Positions 1 to 5,458 are shown, counted from the first letter of the stretch. The stretch: 10,409 bases of DNA from Baffinella frigidus (GCA_026770585.1 MU646308.1:147983-158391); one strand, 5' to 3'. Program-made: numbers and translations. The notes: generated by a model not told the origin, from the sequence alone.

Positions 1-66
1 CTCTCTCTCTCTCTCTCTCTCTCTCCCTCTCGCTCTCCCCCCCTCTCTCCCTCTCTCTCTCCCTCG
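1..66. repeat. (CT)n pyrimidine tract
   Basis: Nearly pure CT dinucleotide and C-rich tract at the window edge. It ends in a plus-strand CCCAG at 68-72. No coding meaning is inferred. Confidence 0.95.
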
Positions 67-325
67 CCCAGGGGCACGTCCTGGCCTCGCGTCTGTTCAG
101 AGACGCGTTGTTAACCACGCAAGGCCCTTCGAGGGTTATCCGAGGTCCGTTCTTGGAGCCGTTGGCCCAACCTTGGAGCCGTTTTCAATTGAAAGTTGAC
201 TTTTGAATGTCGTTTTCCTCTTGCAAATTGCCTTTTGAATAACTCCCCGAAAGCCCTCCGTGGGTTCACACCCCGCACAAATCTCACGAGGAAACACTTC
301 TAATATATAAACTTCGATTCAATCA
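67..325. other. Non-repetitive stretch, nothing recognised
   Basis: Mixed-composition sequence without a supported gene. CTTGGAGCCGTT occurs twice, at 151-162 and 171-182. The 3' part (290-325) is AT-rich. I see no exon-like island like those further right. Confidence 0.5.
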
Positions 326-382
326 AAATTACTACACGTTTGCTTTAATATTACTAATAAAGATCGTTCTGTGTAGTAATTT
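326..382. repeat. Small AT-rich inverted-repeat element
   Basis: The 12-base ends AAATTACTACAC (326-337) and GTGTAGTAATTT (371-382) are perfect inverted repeats around an AT-rich middle. A lone GTGTAGTAATTTT recurs at 2866-2878, so the end sequence is dispersed. This looks like a very short MITE-like element or its remnant. Confidence 0.6.
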
Positions 383-738
383 CAAGAAGGCTTAAAAAAG
401 CATGAATCCGGACAGATTCTGATATGTTCCGAGATGGCATCCTGGTCGTCAGAGTGATCTCCTGGGCTGTTCCACGCCAGGCCATTAGTCACAAGTTTTT
501 TCCACGCCAGGTAATGAGTCAGAATGTCAGATACAAGTCTTATTTTAAATTTTGTACCCGGGTCCGAAATTCGGAGTGACAAATCGGACGTGGAAAGGAC
601 GAGGAGCTGCCTCTCAAGTGAGACCGCACACTCATTTAGTACCAGGGAACGAACCGTTGCGTCCTGAAATTCGGACTAATGAACTGCCGTAGGTGCGGGG
701 ACGCGACACCCCTTTAAGCGTTTTAATCGTGGACGCGA
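383..738. other. Intergenic or intronic stretch, no gene recognised
   Basis: No supported coding region. TTCCACGCCAGG occurs at 470-481 and 500-511. Short self-complementary GTCCGAAATTCGGA-like stretches lie near 563 and 661. Confidence 0.45.
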
Positions 739-780
739 TGCACATATTGTGTTTTAAACACACATCTAGCGTTCGAAATC
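739..780 (+). repeat. 42-bp dispersed repeat, copy 1
   Basis: Matches 1624-1665 at 38 of 42 positions in the same orientation. The shared core is GTTTTAAACACACAT followed by TAGCGTTCGAAATC. The two copies bracket the CCTACGGTAGG element cluster. Confidence 0.8.
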
Positions 781-818
781 GCGCGGTTTAGGAGTCTACG
801 GGTTACGGTTTTGAGGGC

Positions 819-976
819 CACACAGCGGACTTCGGAGGGATTTTGAATAAACCCTGAGCGATAAGACCTACGACCCTACGGTAGGCAACACGTAGGGACA
901 TAGAGTAGTTCCTACGGATACGGTAACGGAAAGGTGGCCCGATTTGGGCCGAAAATCCCTTCTTAGCCCGCTGTGA
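819..976 (+). mobile_element. Foldback/MITE-like element, family C copy 1
   Basis: Ends are inverted repeats: CACACAGCGG.CT at the left and AAATCCCTTCTTAGCCCGCT at the right, about 26 bases each with mismatches. The interior carries CCCTACGGTAGG at 874-885. The sequence is closely matched, in reverse complement, by 1065-1207. It has no coding capacity, so it would be non-autonomous. No target duplication could be fixed. Confidence 0.65.
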
Positions 977-1064
977 GCGGTGTAGGAGATGGAGTGAGAA
1001 TCCATCCGAAAAATGCTCGCATGAGCGGCGGAAGACAGCACCAGAGTAACACGGGGCGACTAGC

Positions 1065-1207
1065 CACACAGCGGGCTACGAAGGGATTTTCGGGCACTCA
1101 CTGCCCGAGTGTCCGTTACCTTATCCGTAGGAACCCCCCTATGTCCCTACGTGTTGCCTACCGTAGGGTCGTAGGTCGCATCGTGATTCAAAACCCCTTC
1201 GTAGCTA
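1065..1207 (-). mobile_element. Foldback/MITE-like element, family C copy 2
   Basis: Reverse-complement copy of 819-976, with its full terminal sequence CACACAGCGGGCTACGAAGG at one end. The other end is cut where copy 3 begins. It shares CCTACCGTAGGG (1157-1168) and GTGTTGCC with copy 1. The two copies form a large inverted repeat separated by about 88 bases. Confidence 0.65.
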
Positions 1208-1345
1208 CGAAGGGATTGTGGTGGGGGAAGCTACCAAGGGATTTTGAATGACGATACGACCTAGGACCCTACGGTAGGAAACCCAGCTACGAAGAGATCT
1301 GTGTAGTACGTGCTGCCTACCGTAGGGTCGTAGGTCTTGTCGCTT
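1204..1345 (+). mobile_element. Family C element, rearranged copy 3
   Basis: Starts with the end-like GCTACGAAGGGATT, repeated as CTACCAAGGGATTTTGAAT near 1231. It carries facing CCCTACGGTAGG (1267-1278) and CCTACCGTAGGG (1316-1327) cores within GACCTA/GTAGGTC flanks. It is more diverged than copies 1 and 2. Confidence 0.5.
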
Positions 1346-1372
1346 AGCGGTTATTCAGCTTAGGGTTTATTC

Positions 1373-1409
1373 GAACCTGCGGGGCCGCGTAAGACTCAGT
1401 GGGAGCGAG
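1373..1409 (+). repeat. 37-bp direct repeat, copy 1
   Basis: GAACCTGCGG.GCCGCGTA... matches 1544-1580 with three differences. TCTTGTCGCTTAG also occurs twice, at about 1336 and 1411. These pairs point to local segmental duplication between family C copies 3 and 4. Confidence 0.7.
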
Positions 1410-1452
1410 GTCTTGTCGCTTAGGGGTGATTCGAACCTGCGAGGTGGCGTAG

Positions 1453-1534
1453 GAACCCCGCTATGGCCCTACGGGTTTCCTACCGTAGGGTCCTAGGTCT
1501 CATCGTGATGCAAAATCCCTTTGTAGCCCGCTGT
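1453..1534 (-). mobile_element. Family C element, partial copy 4
   Basis: Contains CCTACCGTAGGG (1479-1490), CATCGTGATGCAAAATCCCT and the terminal GTAGCCCGCTGTGTGG. Only the half corresponding to the second half of copy 2 is present. Confidence 0.6.
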
Positions 1535-1543
1535 GTGGTAGGG

Positions 1544-1580
1544 GAACCTGCGGGACCGCGTAGGACTCGGTGGGAGCGAG
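1544..1580 (+). repeat. 37-bp direct repeat, copy 2
   Basis: Second copy of the repeat at 1373-1409, three mismatches, directly after the family C fragment. Confidence 0.7.
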
Positions 1581-1623
1581 GAAGTAGGCGAAGAAAATCG
1601 AGACCCGCCCCCCCTCCGGCCTG

Positions 1624-1665
1624 TGCACATAAAGCGTTTTAAACACACATTTAGCGTTCGAAATC
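1624..1665 (+). repeat. 42-bp dispersed repeat, copy 2
   Basis: Second copy of 739-780, directly followed by the 30-base palindrome at 1665-1694. Confidence 0.8.
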
Positions 1666-1694
1666 CTGAACCCTAAACCGGTTGAGGGTTCAGG
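1665..1694. repeat. 30-bp palindrome
   Basis: CCTGAACCCT.AACCGGTT.AGGGTTCAGG is self-complementary over 30 bases apart from one mismatched pair. It could be a fold-back of two facing heptamer pieces (TTCAGGG type). Confidence 0.75.
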
Positions 1695-1695
1695 A

Positions 1696-1786
1696 CAGAC
1701 TATTCTTAAGTTGACATGCTGGGTCTGCGGTGCAAATTCGTCAACTTTGGTGCAAAAAGGCAAAATTGGTGGGTCGAAATAGTCTG
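1696..1786 (+). mobile_element. MITE-like element, family E copy 1
   Basis: Terminal inverted repeat CAGACTATT on both sides. Internal stem AAGTTGAC with GTCAACTT. A second copy lies at 2383-2483 with the same internal order, including TGCGGTGCAAATTCGTCAAC. No coding capacity. Confidence 0.65.
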
Positions 1787-1799
1787 CAACAGACCCTCC

Positions 1800-1926
1800 A
1801 GCTCTGCCTGAGTTTTATCCTGGCTCGTCCTAAAGGCTTTCTATTCGCCGCTTTGTACTGACTTTCTGCTACTTTCTGCTCTTAAATCCTTTCAAGGACA
1901 AGCCAGAACAAAACTCGGGCAGAGCT
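1800..1926 (+). mobile_element. MITE-like element with 32-bp ends, family F copy 1
   Basis: Left end AGCTCTGCCTGAGTTTTATC and right end CAAAACTCGGGCAGAGCT form inverted repeats that continue inward (CTGGCTCGTCCT against AGGACAAGCCAG), about 32 bases with few mismatches. The interior is unique and TTTCTGCT-rich. The 44-base palindrome at 1998-2041 has the same end sequence. Confidence 0.75.
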
Positions 1927-1997
1927 AGGGCTCCGGCTCTCTTACCTGCTGCTAATAAAGCTCTCTCTCTCCCAATTGGTACTCATCAAGGCCTACT

Positions 1998-2041
1998 AGC
2001 TCTGCCCGAGTTTTGTACGGTACAAAAACTCGGGCAGAGCC
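1998..2041. mobile_element. Family F minimal palindrome (two ends, no interior)
   Basis: AGCTCTGCCCGAGTTTTGTAC meets GGTACAAAAACTCGGGCAGA almost back to back. It is a near-perfect 44-base palindrome built only from the terminal sequence of the element at 1800-1926. It could be an extreme internal deletion product or a solo foldback. Confidence 0.75.
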
Positions 2042-2171
2042 AGACAACCGAGGAAGGGTGGACAGCCTAAGGAGGTAGACGAGCCCTTCTCTGCCCTCGC
2101 ACGTCGTAGGCTCAACTGCCCTGGATTTAGGCTGTACCGGGATTCGAGCAAAAAAGCGGATCCAAGAAACT
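2042..2171. other. Short stretch with no recognised feature
   Basis: GC-rich sequence between the family F palindrome and the first VFR-module remnant. No exon-like boundaries or family match were seen. Confidence 0.4.
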
Positions 2172-2175
2172 AGAC

Positions 2176-2194
2176 CTTGCGTCAAGTCATGCGG
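2176..2194 (-). pseudogene. Dead 3' end of VFR/AGTSEISL-type exon
   Basis: On the minus strand the exon tail found at 2492 and 2623 recurs here, including the splice-like boundary GACGCAAG|GTCT. The codon that reads Trp in the other copies is TGA here, giving PA*LDA where they read SRAWLDA. Homology stops at 2195-2207, where the foldback element at 2208 begins. Confidence 0.5.
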
Positions 2195-2207
2195 GGGGAG
2201 TTAATGG

Positions 2208-2352
2208 GGTAACGGACTGAAAATGGGGTAGTTAGGCCTAAGGTATTACCTACGGTAGGCCGTAGGGTTTTTCGTAGGAGCACCCCTAGGCCCCTACGGC
2301 GTACCATAGTCAATACCGTAGGCCTAACTACCACATTTTCAGTCCATTATCC
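2208..2352. mobile_element. Long foldback element, family D
   Basis: The whole 145 bases form one imperfect hairpin. The left arm (TAACGGACTGAAAATGGGGT...) and the reverse complement of the right arm (TAATGGACTGAAAATGTGGT...) continue to match for about 60 bases through GTAGTTAGGCCTA.GGTATT and GGCCGTAGGG/CGCCGTAGGGG. The loop is about 25 bases around 2275-2290. CCTACGGTAGG (2249-2259) links it to family C by core motif. No clear target duplication. Confidence 0.75.
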
Positions 2353-2382
2353 TATGAAAGTGGGGATCGTTAGGGTTCATGG

Positions 2383-2483
2383 CGGACTATTCTTAAGTTG
2401 ACATACTGGGCCTGCGGTGCAAATTCGTCAACTTTGGAGCAAAAAGGCCTGGTTTCACCAAATTGATGGGTCAAAATAGCCTG
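2383..2483 (+). mobile_element. MITE-like element, family E copy 2
   Basis: Second copy of 1696-1786: CGGACTATTCTTAAGTTGAC at the left and a diverged AATAGCCTG end at the right. It is about ten bases longer, with extra sequence (CTGGTTTCACC) before the right end. It abuts the VFR-type exon remnant at 2492. Confidence 0.65.
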
Positions 2484-2491
2484 CGACAGAC

Positions 2492-2544
2492 CTTGCGTCG
2501 AGCCATGCGCGGGAAGTCAGAATCGTTAGCGAAATTCGGGAAGT
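2492..2544 (-). pseudogene. Partial VFR/AGTSEISL-type exon, copy 2
   Basis: Minus-strand reading ISLTILTSRAWLDA matches the intact copy at 2623-2735 (ISLTIPTSRAWLDA), ending at the same GCAAG|GTCT boundary. CTA for CTG is a silent change. The upstream half (the VFRADLP to PAGTSE part) is missing; GGACTTCC precedes the match instead. I take this as a truncated duplicate. Confidence 0.5.
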
Positions 2545-2559
2545 CCAGAGCTAGACCAT

Positions 2560-2620
2560 ATGCACCCAATACCCGACACCCTCTACTCTCTACCCTCTTA
2601 CCCTCTACCCTCTACCCTAG
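2560..2620 (+). repeat. CTACCCT-type heptamer run
   Basis: Short run of CTCTACC/CTACCCT units, the C-rich orientation of the heptamer family seen elsewhere, separating two copies of the VFR-type exon. Confidence 0.6.
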
Positions 2621-2622
2621 AC

Positions 2623-2735
2623 CTTGCGTCGAGCCATGCGCGGGAAGTCGGAATCGTCAGCGAAATTTCGGAGGTTCCCGCAGGGACGATGATGTCGGGG
2701 GAGAGCGGGAGGGTCGGGAGATCCGCTCGGAACAC
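2623..2735 (-). CDS. Candidate exon, VFR/AGTSEISL beta-strand module
   Basis: Read on the minus strand, CACACAG|GTGTTCCG at 2735 opens a 113-base stop-free island: VFRADLPTLPLSPD, then IIVPAGTSEISLTI, then PTSRAWLDA. It ends at GCAAG|GTCTAG after 2623, so the exon would start in phase 0 and end in phase 2. PAGTSEISLTI has the Pro-Ala-Gly turn plus alternating strand seen in PKD/REJ-like folds; that assignment is inference. Three partial copies (2176, 2492, 3007) share one boundary or the other, and a fourth fragment (2761) shares the middle. Shared boundaries between copies are the best evidence that this is an exon. The only intact copy in the window. Confidence 0.45.
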
Positions 2736-2760
2736 CTGTGTGTGTGGGTTGGGGGGTTGG

Positions 2761-2799
2761 CAGCAAAATTTGGGAGGTCCCCGCAGGGATGATCATCCA
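2761..2799 (-). pseudogene. Fragment of VFR-type exon (PAGTS part)
   Basis: Minus-strand WMIIPAGTSQILL lines up with DIIVPAGTSEISL of 2623-2735. Neither the AG nor the GT boundary is retained. It lies just upstream, on the minus strand, of the intact exon. Confidence 0.4.
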
Positions 2800-2895
2800 C
2801 TCGAGGCTAGAAATGTGACTATTTCAAAACAGGGATGCCTGTATAAGTGAAGGGGGAAAAGAGACGTGTAGTAATTTTCACACGAATAGGGGCGT

Positions 2896-2937
2896 TTGGT
2901 CACGTAGCTGGGGGGATTCCCCCAGCTACGTGACCAA
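2896..2937. repeat. Perfect 19-bp hairpin with 4-base loop
   Basis: TTGGTCACGTAGCTGGGGG, loop GATT, then the exact complement. There is no downstream T-run, so it is not a bacterial-type terminator. It is probably a foldback element reduced to its ends, like the palindrome at 1998. Confidence 0.85.
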
Positions 2938-3006
2938 GCCTGCCCGCGACTGGTACTAAATTTTACAAGCCCACATCTAAAATACTCCCTCTTCTAGCCC
3001 CGAGTG

Positions 3007-3051
3007 GATGTCGGGGGAGAGCGGGAGGGTCGGGAGATCCGCTCGGAACAC
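3007..3051 (-). pseudogene. Partial VFR-type exon, 5' half only
   Basis: CACACAG|GTGTTCCG and VFRADLPTLPLSPDI are identical to the start of the exon at 2623-2735. The reading then departs into HSGLEEGVF and a stop. The plus-strand view is a direct repeat of 2691-2735. A recent partial duplication. Confidence 0.55.
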
Positions 3052-3059
3052 CTGTGTGT

Positions 3060-3345
3060 GTGGGGTTTGGGATTTGGGGTTTGGGGTTTGGGGTTTGGGG
3101 TTTGGGAGCTAGGGTTTCAGCGCATCAGGGGTTTAGGGTGTAATGGTTCAGGTTGTGCGGGTGTCAGAGTTGTGAGGGCGAGGGTTTCGGGTGTAGGGTG
3201 TAGGGTGTAGGGTTTGGGGTTTGGGGTTTGGGGTTTGGGGTTTGGGGCTTGGGGTTTGGGGTTTGGGGCTTGGGGTTTGGGGTTTAGGGTTTAGGGTGTG
3301 GGGTTTAGGGTTTGGGGTTTAGGGTGTGGGGTTTAGGGTTTAGGA
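3060..3345 (+). repeat. TTTGGGG / TGTAGGG heptamer arrays
   Basis: Runs of GGGTTTG (3061-3107 and 3211-3290) with TGTAGGG units (3187-3210) and mixed TTTAGGG/TGTGGGG to 3345. Period seven throughout. Each run is locally homogeneous for a different variant of TTTAGGG. Confidence 0.9.
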
Positions 3346-3356
3346 CCGCGACGCGG

Positions 3357-3409
3357 TTGGCGGACGAGCGGTTGGACGGGGCCAGGACCGTGACTGTCAC
3401 GTCCCCCCC
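3357..3409 (-). CDS. Candidate exon fragment, VTVTVLAP strand, copy 1
   Basis: The minus strand reads GDVTVTVLAPSNRSSAN after CCCCACAG|GGGGGG. The alternating V-T-V-T-V-L ending in A-P-S-N is typical of the last beta-strand of PKD/REJ or other Ig-like repeats in extracellular proteins (family knowledge). A near-identical copy is at 3572-3623; the single difference within the reading is GTC/GTT, silent for Val. A possible donor GCG|GTCCTAAAC follows at the 3' side. Boundaries are uncertain. Confidence 0.35.
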
Positions 3410-3472
3410 TGTGGGGGGCGGGGGTCGGGGTTAGGGTGAAGGGCCCATACGGGTTCAGAGCGTAGGGTCAAG

Positions 3473-3473
<1 letters not shown>

Positions 3474-3510
<37 letters not shown>

Positions 3511-3530
3511 ATCTCTCCTCTCTCTATCTA
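3474..3530. repeat. (CT)n tract
   Basis: Pure CT from 3475 to about 3506, then CTAT-interrupted. It lies between the two VTVTVLAP copies. Confidence 0.95.
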
Positions 3531-3571
3531 TCGGTGTAGGATATATGGTATGAGGGGTTTCGAATGTAGGA

Positions 3572-3623
3572 TTGGCGGACGAGCGGTTGGACGGGGCCAG
3601 AACCGTGACTGTCACGTCCCCCC
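3572..3623 (-). CDS. Candidate exon fragment, VTVTVLAP strand, copy 2
   Basis: Second copy of the minus-strand DVTVTVLAPSNRSSAN reading, preceded here by TCARG rather than TGG. On the plus strand the 52-base duplicate is TTGGCGGACGAGCGGTTGGA onward, containing the palindrome CGTGACTGTCACG. Either copy could be the dead one. The duplication includes no heptamer sequence, so its limits match the putative coding part. Confidence 0.35.
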
Positions 3624-3634
3624 TTGCGCATGTG

Positions 3635-3781
3635 CCAGGGTTTTAGGATTTTAGGGGTTGTAGGGTCGTAGGGTTTTAGTGCTTGGAGATTTAGGGTTTG
3701 GGGTTTAGGGTTGAGGGTTTAGGGTTTGGGGTTTGGGGTTCAGGGTTTGGGGTTTGGGGTGTAGTGTTTAGGGTTTAGGGA
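3635..3781 (+). repeat. TTTAGGG-type degenerate heptamers
   Basis: Mixed TTTAGGG, TTTGGGG, TTGTAGGG and TTTTAGG units, less regular than the neighbouring arrays. Confidence 0.85.
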
Positions 3782-3785
3782 GAAC

Positions 3786-3833
3786 CTGCGCACACCCCTT
3801 GCGGCGGAAGGTCGAGTGCGATCGAGTACGTCC
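3786..3833 (-). CDS. Candidate 48-nt exon, GTYSIAL strand module
   Basis: On the minus strand a pyrimidine tract of about 200 bases (3839-4056) runs into CACCCGCAG|GGACGTAC, a textbook-looking acceptor. The next 48 bases read TYSIALDLPPQGVCA with a split Gly at each end, then GCGCAG|GTTCTC. Both boundaries are phase 1, so the exon is symmetric. Including the preceding codons it reads PAGTYSIALDLP, close in pattern to AGDYTLLL at 10325 and PAGTSEISL at 2665, hence a possible PKD-like strand. Length is short, so chance cannot be excluded. Confidence 0.4.
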
Positions 3834-3838
3834 CTGCG

Positions 3839-4056
3839 GGTGAGAGAGAGAGAGTGAGAGGGAGAGAGAGTGAGTGTGTGTGAGAGAGAGAGAGGGAGAA
3901 AGAGAGAGAGTGTGTGTGCGAGAGAGAGAGGGAGGGAGAGAGAGAGAGAGCGAGAGCGAGATCCAGAGAGATCGAGAGAGAGAGTGAGCGTGAGAGAGAG
4001 GGGGGGGGGGGGGGGAGAGAGAGAGAGCGTGAGAGAGACAGGTGAGAGAGGTGAGA
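3839..4056 (-). repeat. Long (GA)n purine tract (pyrimidine on minus strand)
   Basis: GA/GAGT/GTGT-rich purine tract with an uninterrupted run of 16 G at 4000-4015. It is the only long tract in the window with the purine side on the plus strand, and it lies directly upstream, on the minus strand, of the exon candidate at 3833. Confidence 0.95.
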
Positions 4057-4077
4057 GAGCAGCGTCAAGGCAACGAG

Positions 4078-4160
4078 GTTCAGGGTTCAGGGTTCAGGGT
4101 TCAGGGTTCAGGGTTCAGGGTTTAGGGTTTCGAGTTAAGGGTTTAGAGTTTAGAGTTCAG
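4078..4160 (+). repeat. TTCAGGG heptamer array
   Basis: About six near-perfect GGTTCAG units (4078-4122) passing into TTTAGGG/TTTAGAG variants. Confidence 0.9.
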
Positions 4161-4236
4161 GGCCTAGGGGCTTCGTAACCTGTTCAAGCGTTTCGTTTTT
4201 CGTTTTTCGTTTTTTGTGTTTCGTGTTTAGGGTTGA

Positions 4237-4311
4237 GGGTGAACCGACGCAAGAGGAGTCGGAACCCCCGCAGACCCCGCACGAATCGGGCCGCGCCGGG
4301 CCAAAGGCCAC
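4237..4311 (-). CDS. Candidate exon, CGVCGG cysteine module (DSCGVCGG)
   Basis: On the minus strand GCAG|GTGGCC at 4311 opens VAFGPARP, then DSCGVCGGSDSSCVG. The C-G-V-C-G-G and the later S-S-C reproduce the signature known from ADAMTS and papilin cysteine-rich regions (CGVCGGDNS-C); I make no claim of homology beyond the motif. Against the copies at 5194 and 8128 most changes around the cysteines are at third positions (GTC/GTA/GTG, GAT/GAC). It starts in phase 0. The 3' limit is unclear: CG|GTTCAC at about 4245 is one possible donor. Plus-strand 4303-4340 belongs to a repeated CCACCTGC..TTCGGG unit that recurs at 4446 and 4705. Confidence 0.5.
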
Positions 4312-4362
4312 CTGCGTTCGGGTTTCGGGTTCAGCATTTCAGTTCTCTTTGTCTGTATGTCT

Positions 4363-4363
4363 G

Positions 4364-4404
<41 letters not shown>

Positions 4405-4440
4405 CTGTCTCTCTCCCCCTCTCCATCTCTCTCTCTCTCC
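4363..4440. repeat. (CT)n tract
   Basis: CT repeats with CTCC interruptions. It directly abuts the VAFG remnant at 4442-4450, as if it had expanded within or replaced the rest of that exon. Confidence 0.95.
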
Positions 4441-4441
4441 C

Positions 4442-4450
4442 GAAGGCCAC
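4442..4450 (-). pseudogene. VAFG exon remnant broken by (GA)n
   Basis: GCAG|GTGGCCTTCGG repeats the start of the exon at 4311, then runs straight into minus-strand (GA)n, reading RERERE. A third, weaker copy without the AG lies at about 4699-4708 (GTTGCCTTCGGGAGAGA). Confidence 0.45.
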
Positions 4451-4477
4451 CTGCTTCGGGTTTCGGGTTCAGAATTT

Positions 4478-4645
4478 CGGGTGCTCTCTCGCTCTCTCTC
4501 TATCGCATCGTAGTATCATGAATGATCTCTCTCTCACACACACCAACCTCTTGGTGTCATCAATGGGATCTCTATCTCTCTATCTCTCTCACTCTCTCCC
4601 TCTCGCATCTCTGTATCAGAAGAGGGACCCCCCCCACACTCGCTA

Positions 4646-4689
<44 letters not shown>

Positions 4690-4700
4690 TCTATCTCTCC
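4478..4700. repeat. CT-rich tracts and CACA/CTAT low-complexity sequence
   Basis: Short CT runs at 4480-4500, mixed sequence to 4650, then pure (CT)n from about 4650 to 4685. Nothing coding is supported. Confidence 0.9.
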
Positions 4701-4704
4701 CGAA

Positions 4705-5130
4705 GGCAACCCGCTTTCGGGTTTCAGGTTCAGCATTTCGGGTTTCGCATTTTCGGGCTGGGGTGTAGGGCGTCTTCGTGTTTCGAGTTTCGGGTTCAGG
4801 GTTTCGGGTTTCGAGTTTTCGGGGGTGGAGTTCCGGGTTCAGGGTTTCAGGTTTCGAGTTTTCGGGGGTGGGGTTCCGGGTTCCGGGTTTCGGGTTTCGA
4901 GTTTTCGGGGTTGGGGTTCCGGGTTCCGGGTTTCGGGTTGCGGGTTTCTAGTTTTCGGGGGTGGAGTTTCGGGTTCAGGGATTCGGGTTTCGAGTTTTCG
5001 GGGTTGGGGTTCCAGGTTCCGGGTTTCGGGTTTCCGGGTTAGGGATCCGGGGTTTCCGGGTTCAGGGATCCAGGATTTCGGGTTTCAGGGATCCGGTGTT
5101 TCGGGTATCGGAGATCCGGGGGTTTCGGGT
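4705..5130 (+). repeat. TTTCGGG/TTCCGGG heptamer array with 43-bp higher-order unit
   Basis: Heptamers TTTCGGG, TTCAGGG, TTCCGGG and TTTCGAG. The marker GTTTTCGGGG starts at 4815, 4858, 4901, 4951 and 4994, giving spacings of 43, 43, 50 and 43 bases. 43 is six heptamers plus one base; 50 is one extra heptamer. The open frames across it are GF/RV-rich by-products of the repeat, and a 43-base unit rotates the frame each time. Confidence 0.85.
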
Positions 5131-5140
5131 ATCGGGGAAC

Positions 5141-5215
5141 CCCGAAGCAGTCCTTGCAAGAGGCACCGTCCCCCCCGCATACGCCGCAAGCGTCCGCTGC
5201 CAGCGCCCCGCCCAC
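5141..5215 (-). CDS. Candidate 75-nt exon, CGVCGG cysteine module
   Basis: On the minus strand TGGTTTCAG|GTGGGCGG at 5215 begins VGGALAA, then DACGVCGGDGASCKDCFG, ending before a possible donor CGGG|GTTCCC. With these ends it is 75 bases, 25 codons, phase 0 to phase 0, exactly the size and phase of the candidate at 6816-6890. Cysteine pattern C-x2-C-x6-C-x2-C. The CGVCGGDG-SC motif is the ADAMTS/papilin signature; many protist secreted proteins carry it in tandem. The AG end is shared with partial copies at 5458, 5708 and 6069. This is the most complete cysteine module in the window. Function is unknown; an extracellular disulfide-bonded repeat is the likely type. Confidence 0.55.
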
Positions 5216-5269
5216 CTGAAACCACGGTGCGTCAACAACCACTTTAGACGTGAGGGTGGTCAATCAAAA

Positions 5270-5322
5270 GTCAACTCAATGGCAGAATCCTTCAAAATCG
5301 AATGATTCCGCCAAAAGTTGAC
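5270..5322. repeat. 53-bp imperfect hairpin element
   Basis: GTCAACTCAATGGCAGAATC at the left and GATTCCGCCAAAAGTTGAC at the right pair with few mismatches. The GTCAACT end is reminiscent of family E's internal stem. Confidence 0.6.
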
Positions 5323-5404
5323 GGTGCGGGCAGGGAGAGTTGACTTGAGCGATTGCCTCCCCTCTGGTCTAGCGTATGTTCTCAGTCGGACATATTTAGG
5401 GTGT

Positions 5405-5458
5405 AGGAACCCCCCCCCCGCATATACCGCACGCGTCCGCAGCCAGCGCCCCACCCAC
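5405..5458 (-). pseudogene. CGVCGG exon copy with deletion between G-runs
   Basis: CTTCAG|GTGGGTGG at 5458 matches the start at 5215, and VGGALAADACGICGGGVP follows the same frame. The stretch DGASCKDCF is missing. The parent has G-runs on both sides of it, and this copy has one run of ten (C at 5410-5419 on the plus strand), as expected for a slippage or recombination deletion of about 30 bases. Two cysteines are lost, so I call it dead or at best a shortened module. Confidence 0.5.

Noticed and set aside
803-1251. Open frames of about 90 codons over family C copies
   Set aside because: The frames run through inverted-repeat ends, appear on both strands because the copies face each other, and show no family resemblance.
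1427-1440. Minus-strand GCAGGTTCGAATCA, like a tRNA T-loop / B box (also near 1371)
   Set aside because: The adjoining bases do not form a five-pair T-stem, and no anticodon arm, D-arm or acceptor stem could be found upstream on the minus strand. The match is short and lies in a local duplication.
2896-2937. GC-rich hairpin as an intrinsic terminator
   Set aside because: There is no T-tract after the stem and no prokaryotic gene nearby; other end-only palindromes in the window point to a foldback remnant.
3775-4178. Open frames on both strands rich in RERERE or LSLSLS
   Set aside because: By-products of the GA/CT tract. Only the short 3786-3833 island outside the tract has protein-like content.
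4233-5247. Long plus-strand open frames (up to about 269 codons) through the CT tract and TTTCGGG array
   Set aside because: They translate to SLSLSL and GFRVSGF-type strings produced by CT and heptamer repeats. The 43-base higher-order unit shifts frame each time, and two overlapping frames stay open, as repeats lacking TA- and TGA-containing units do.
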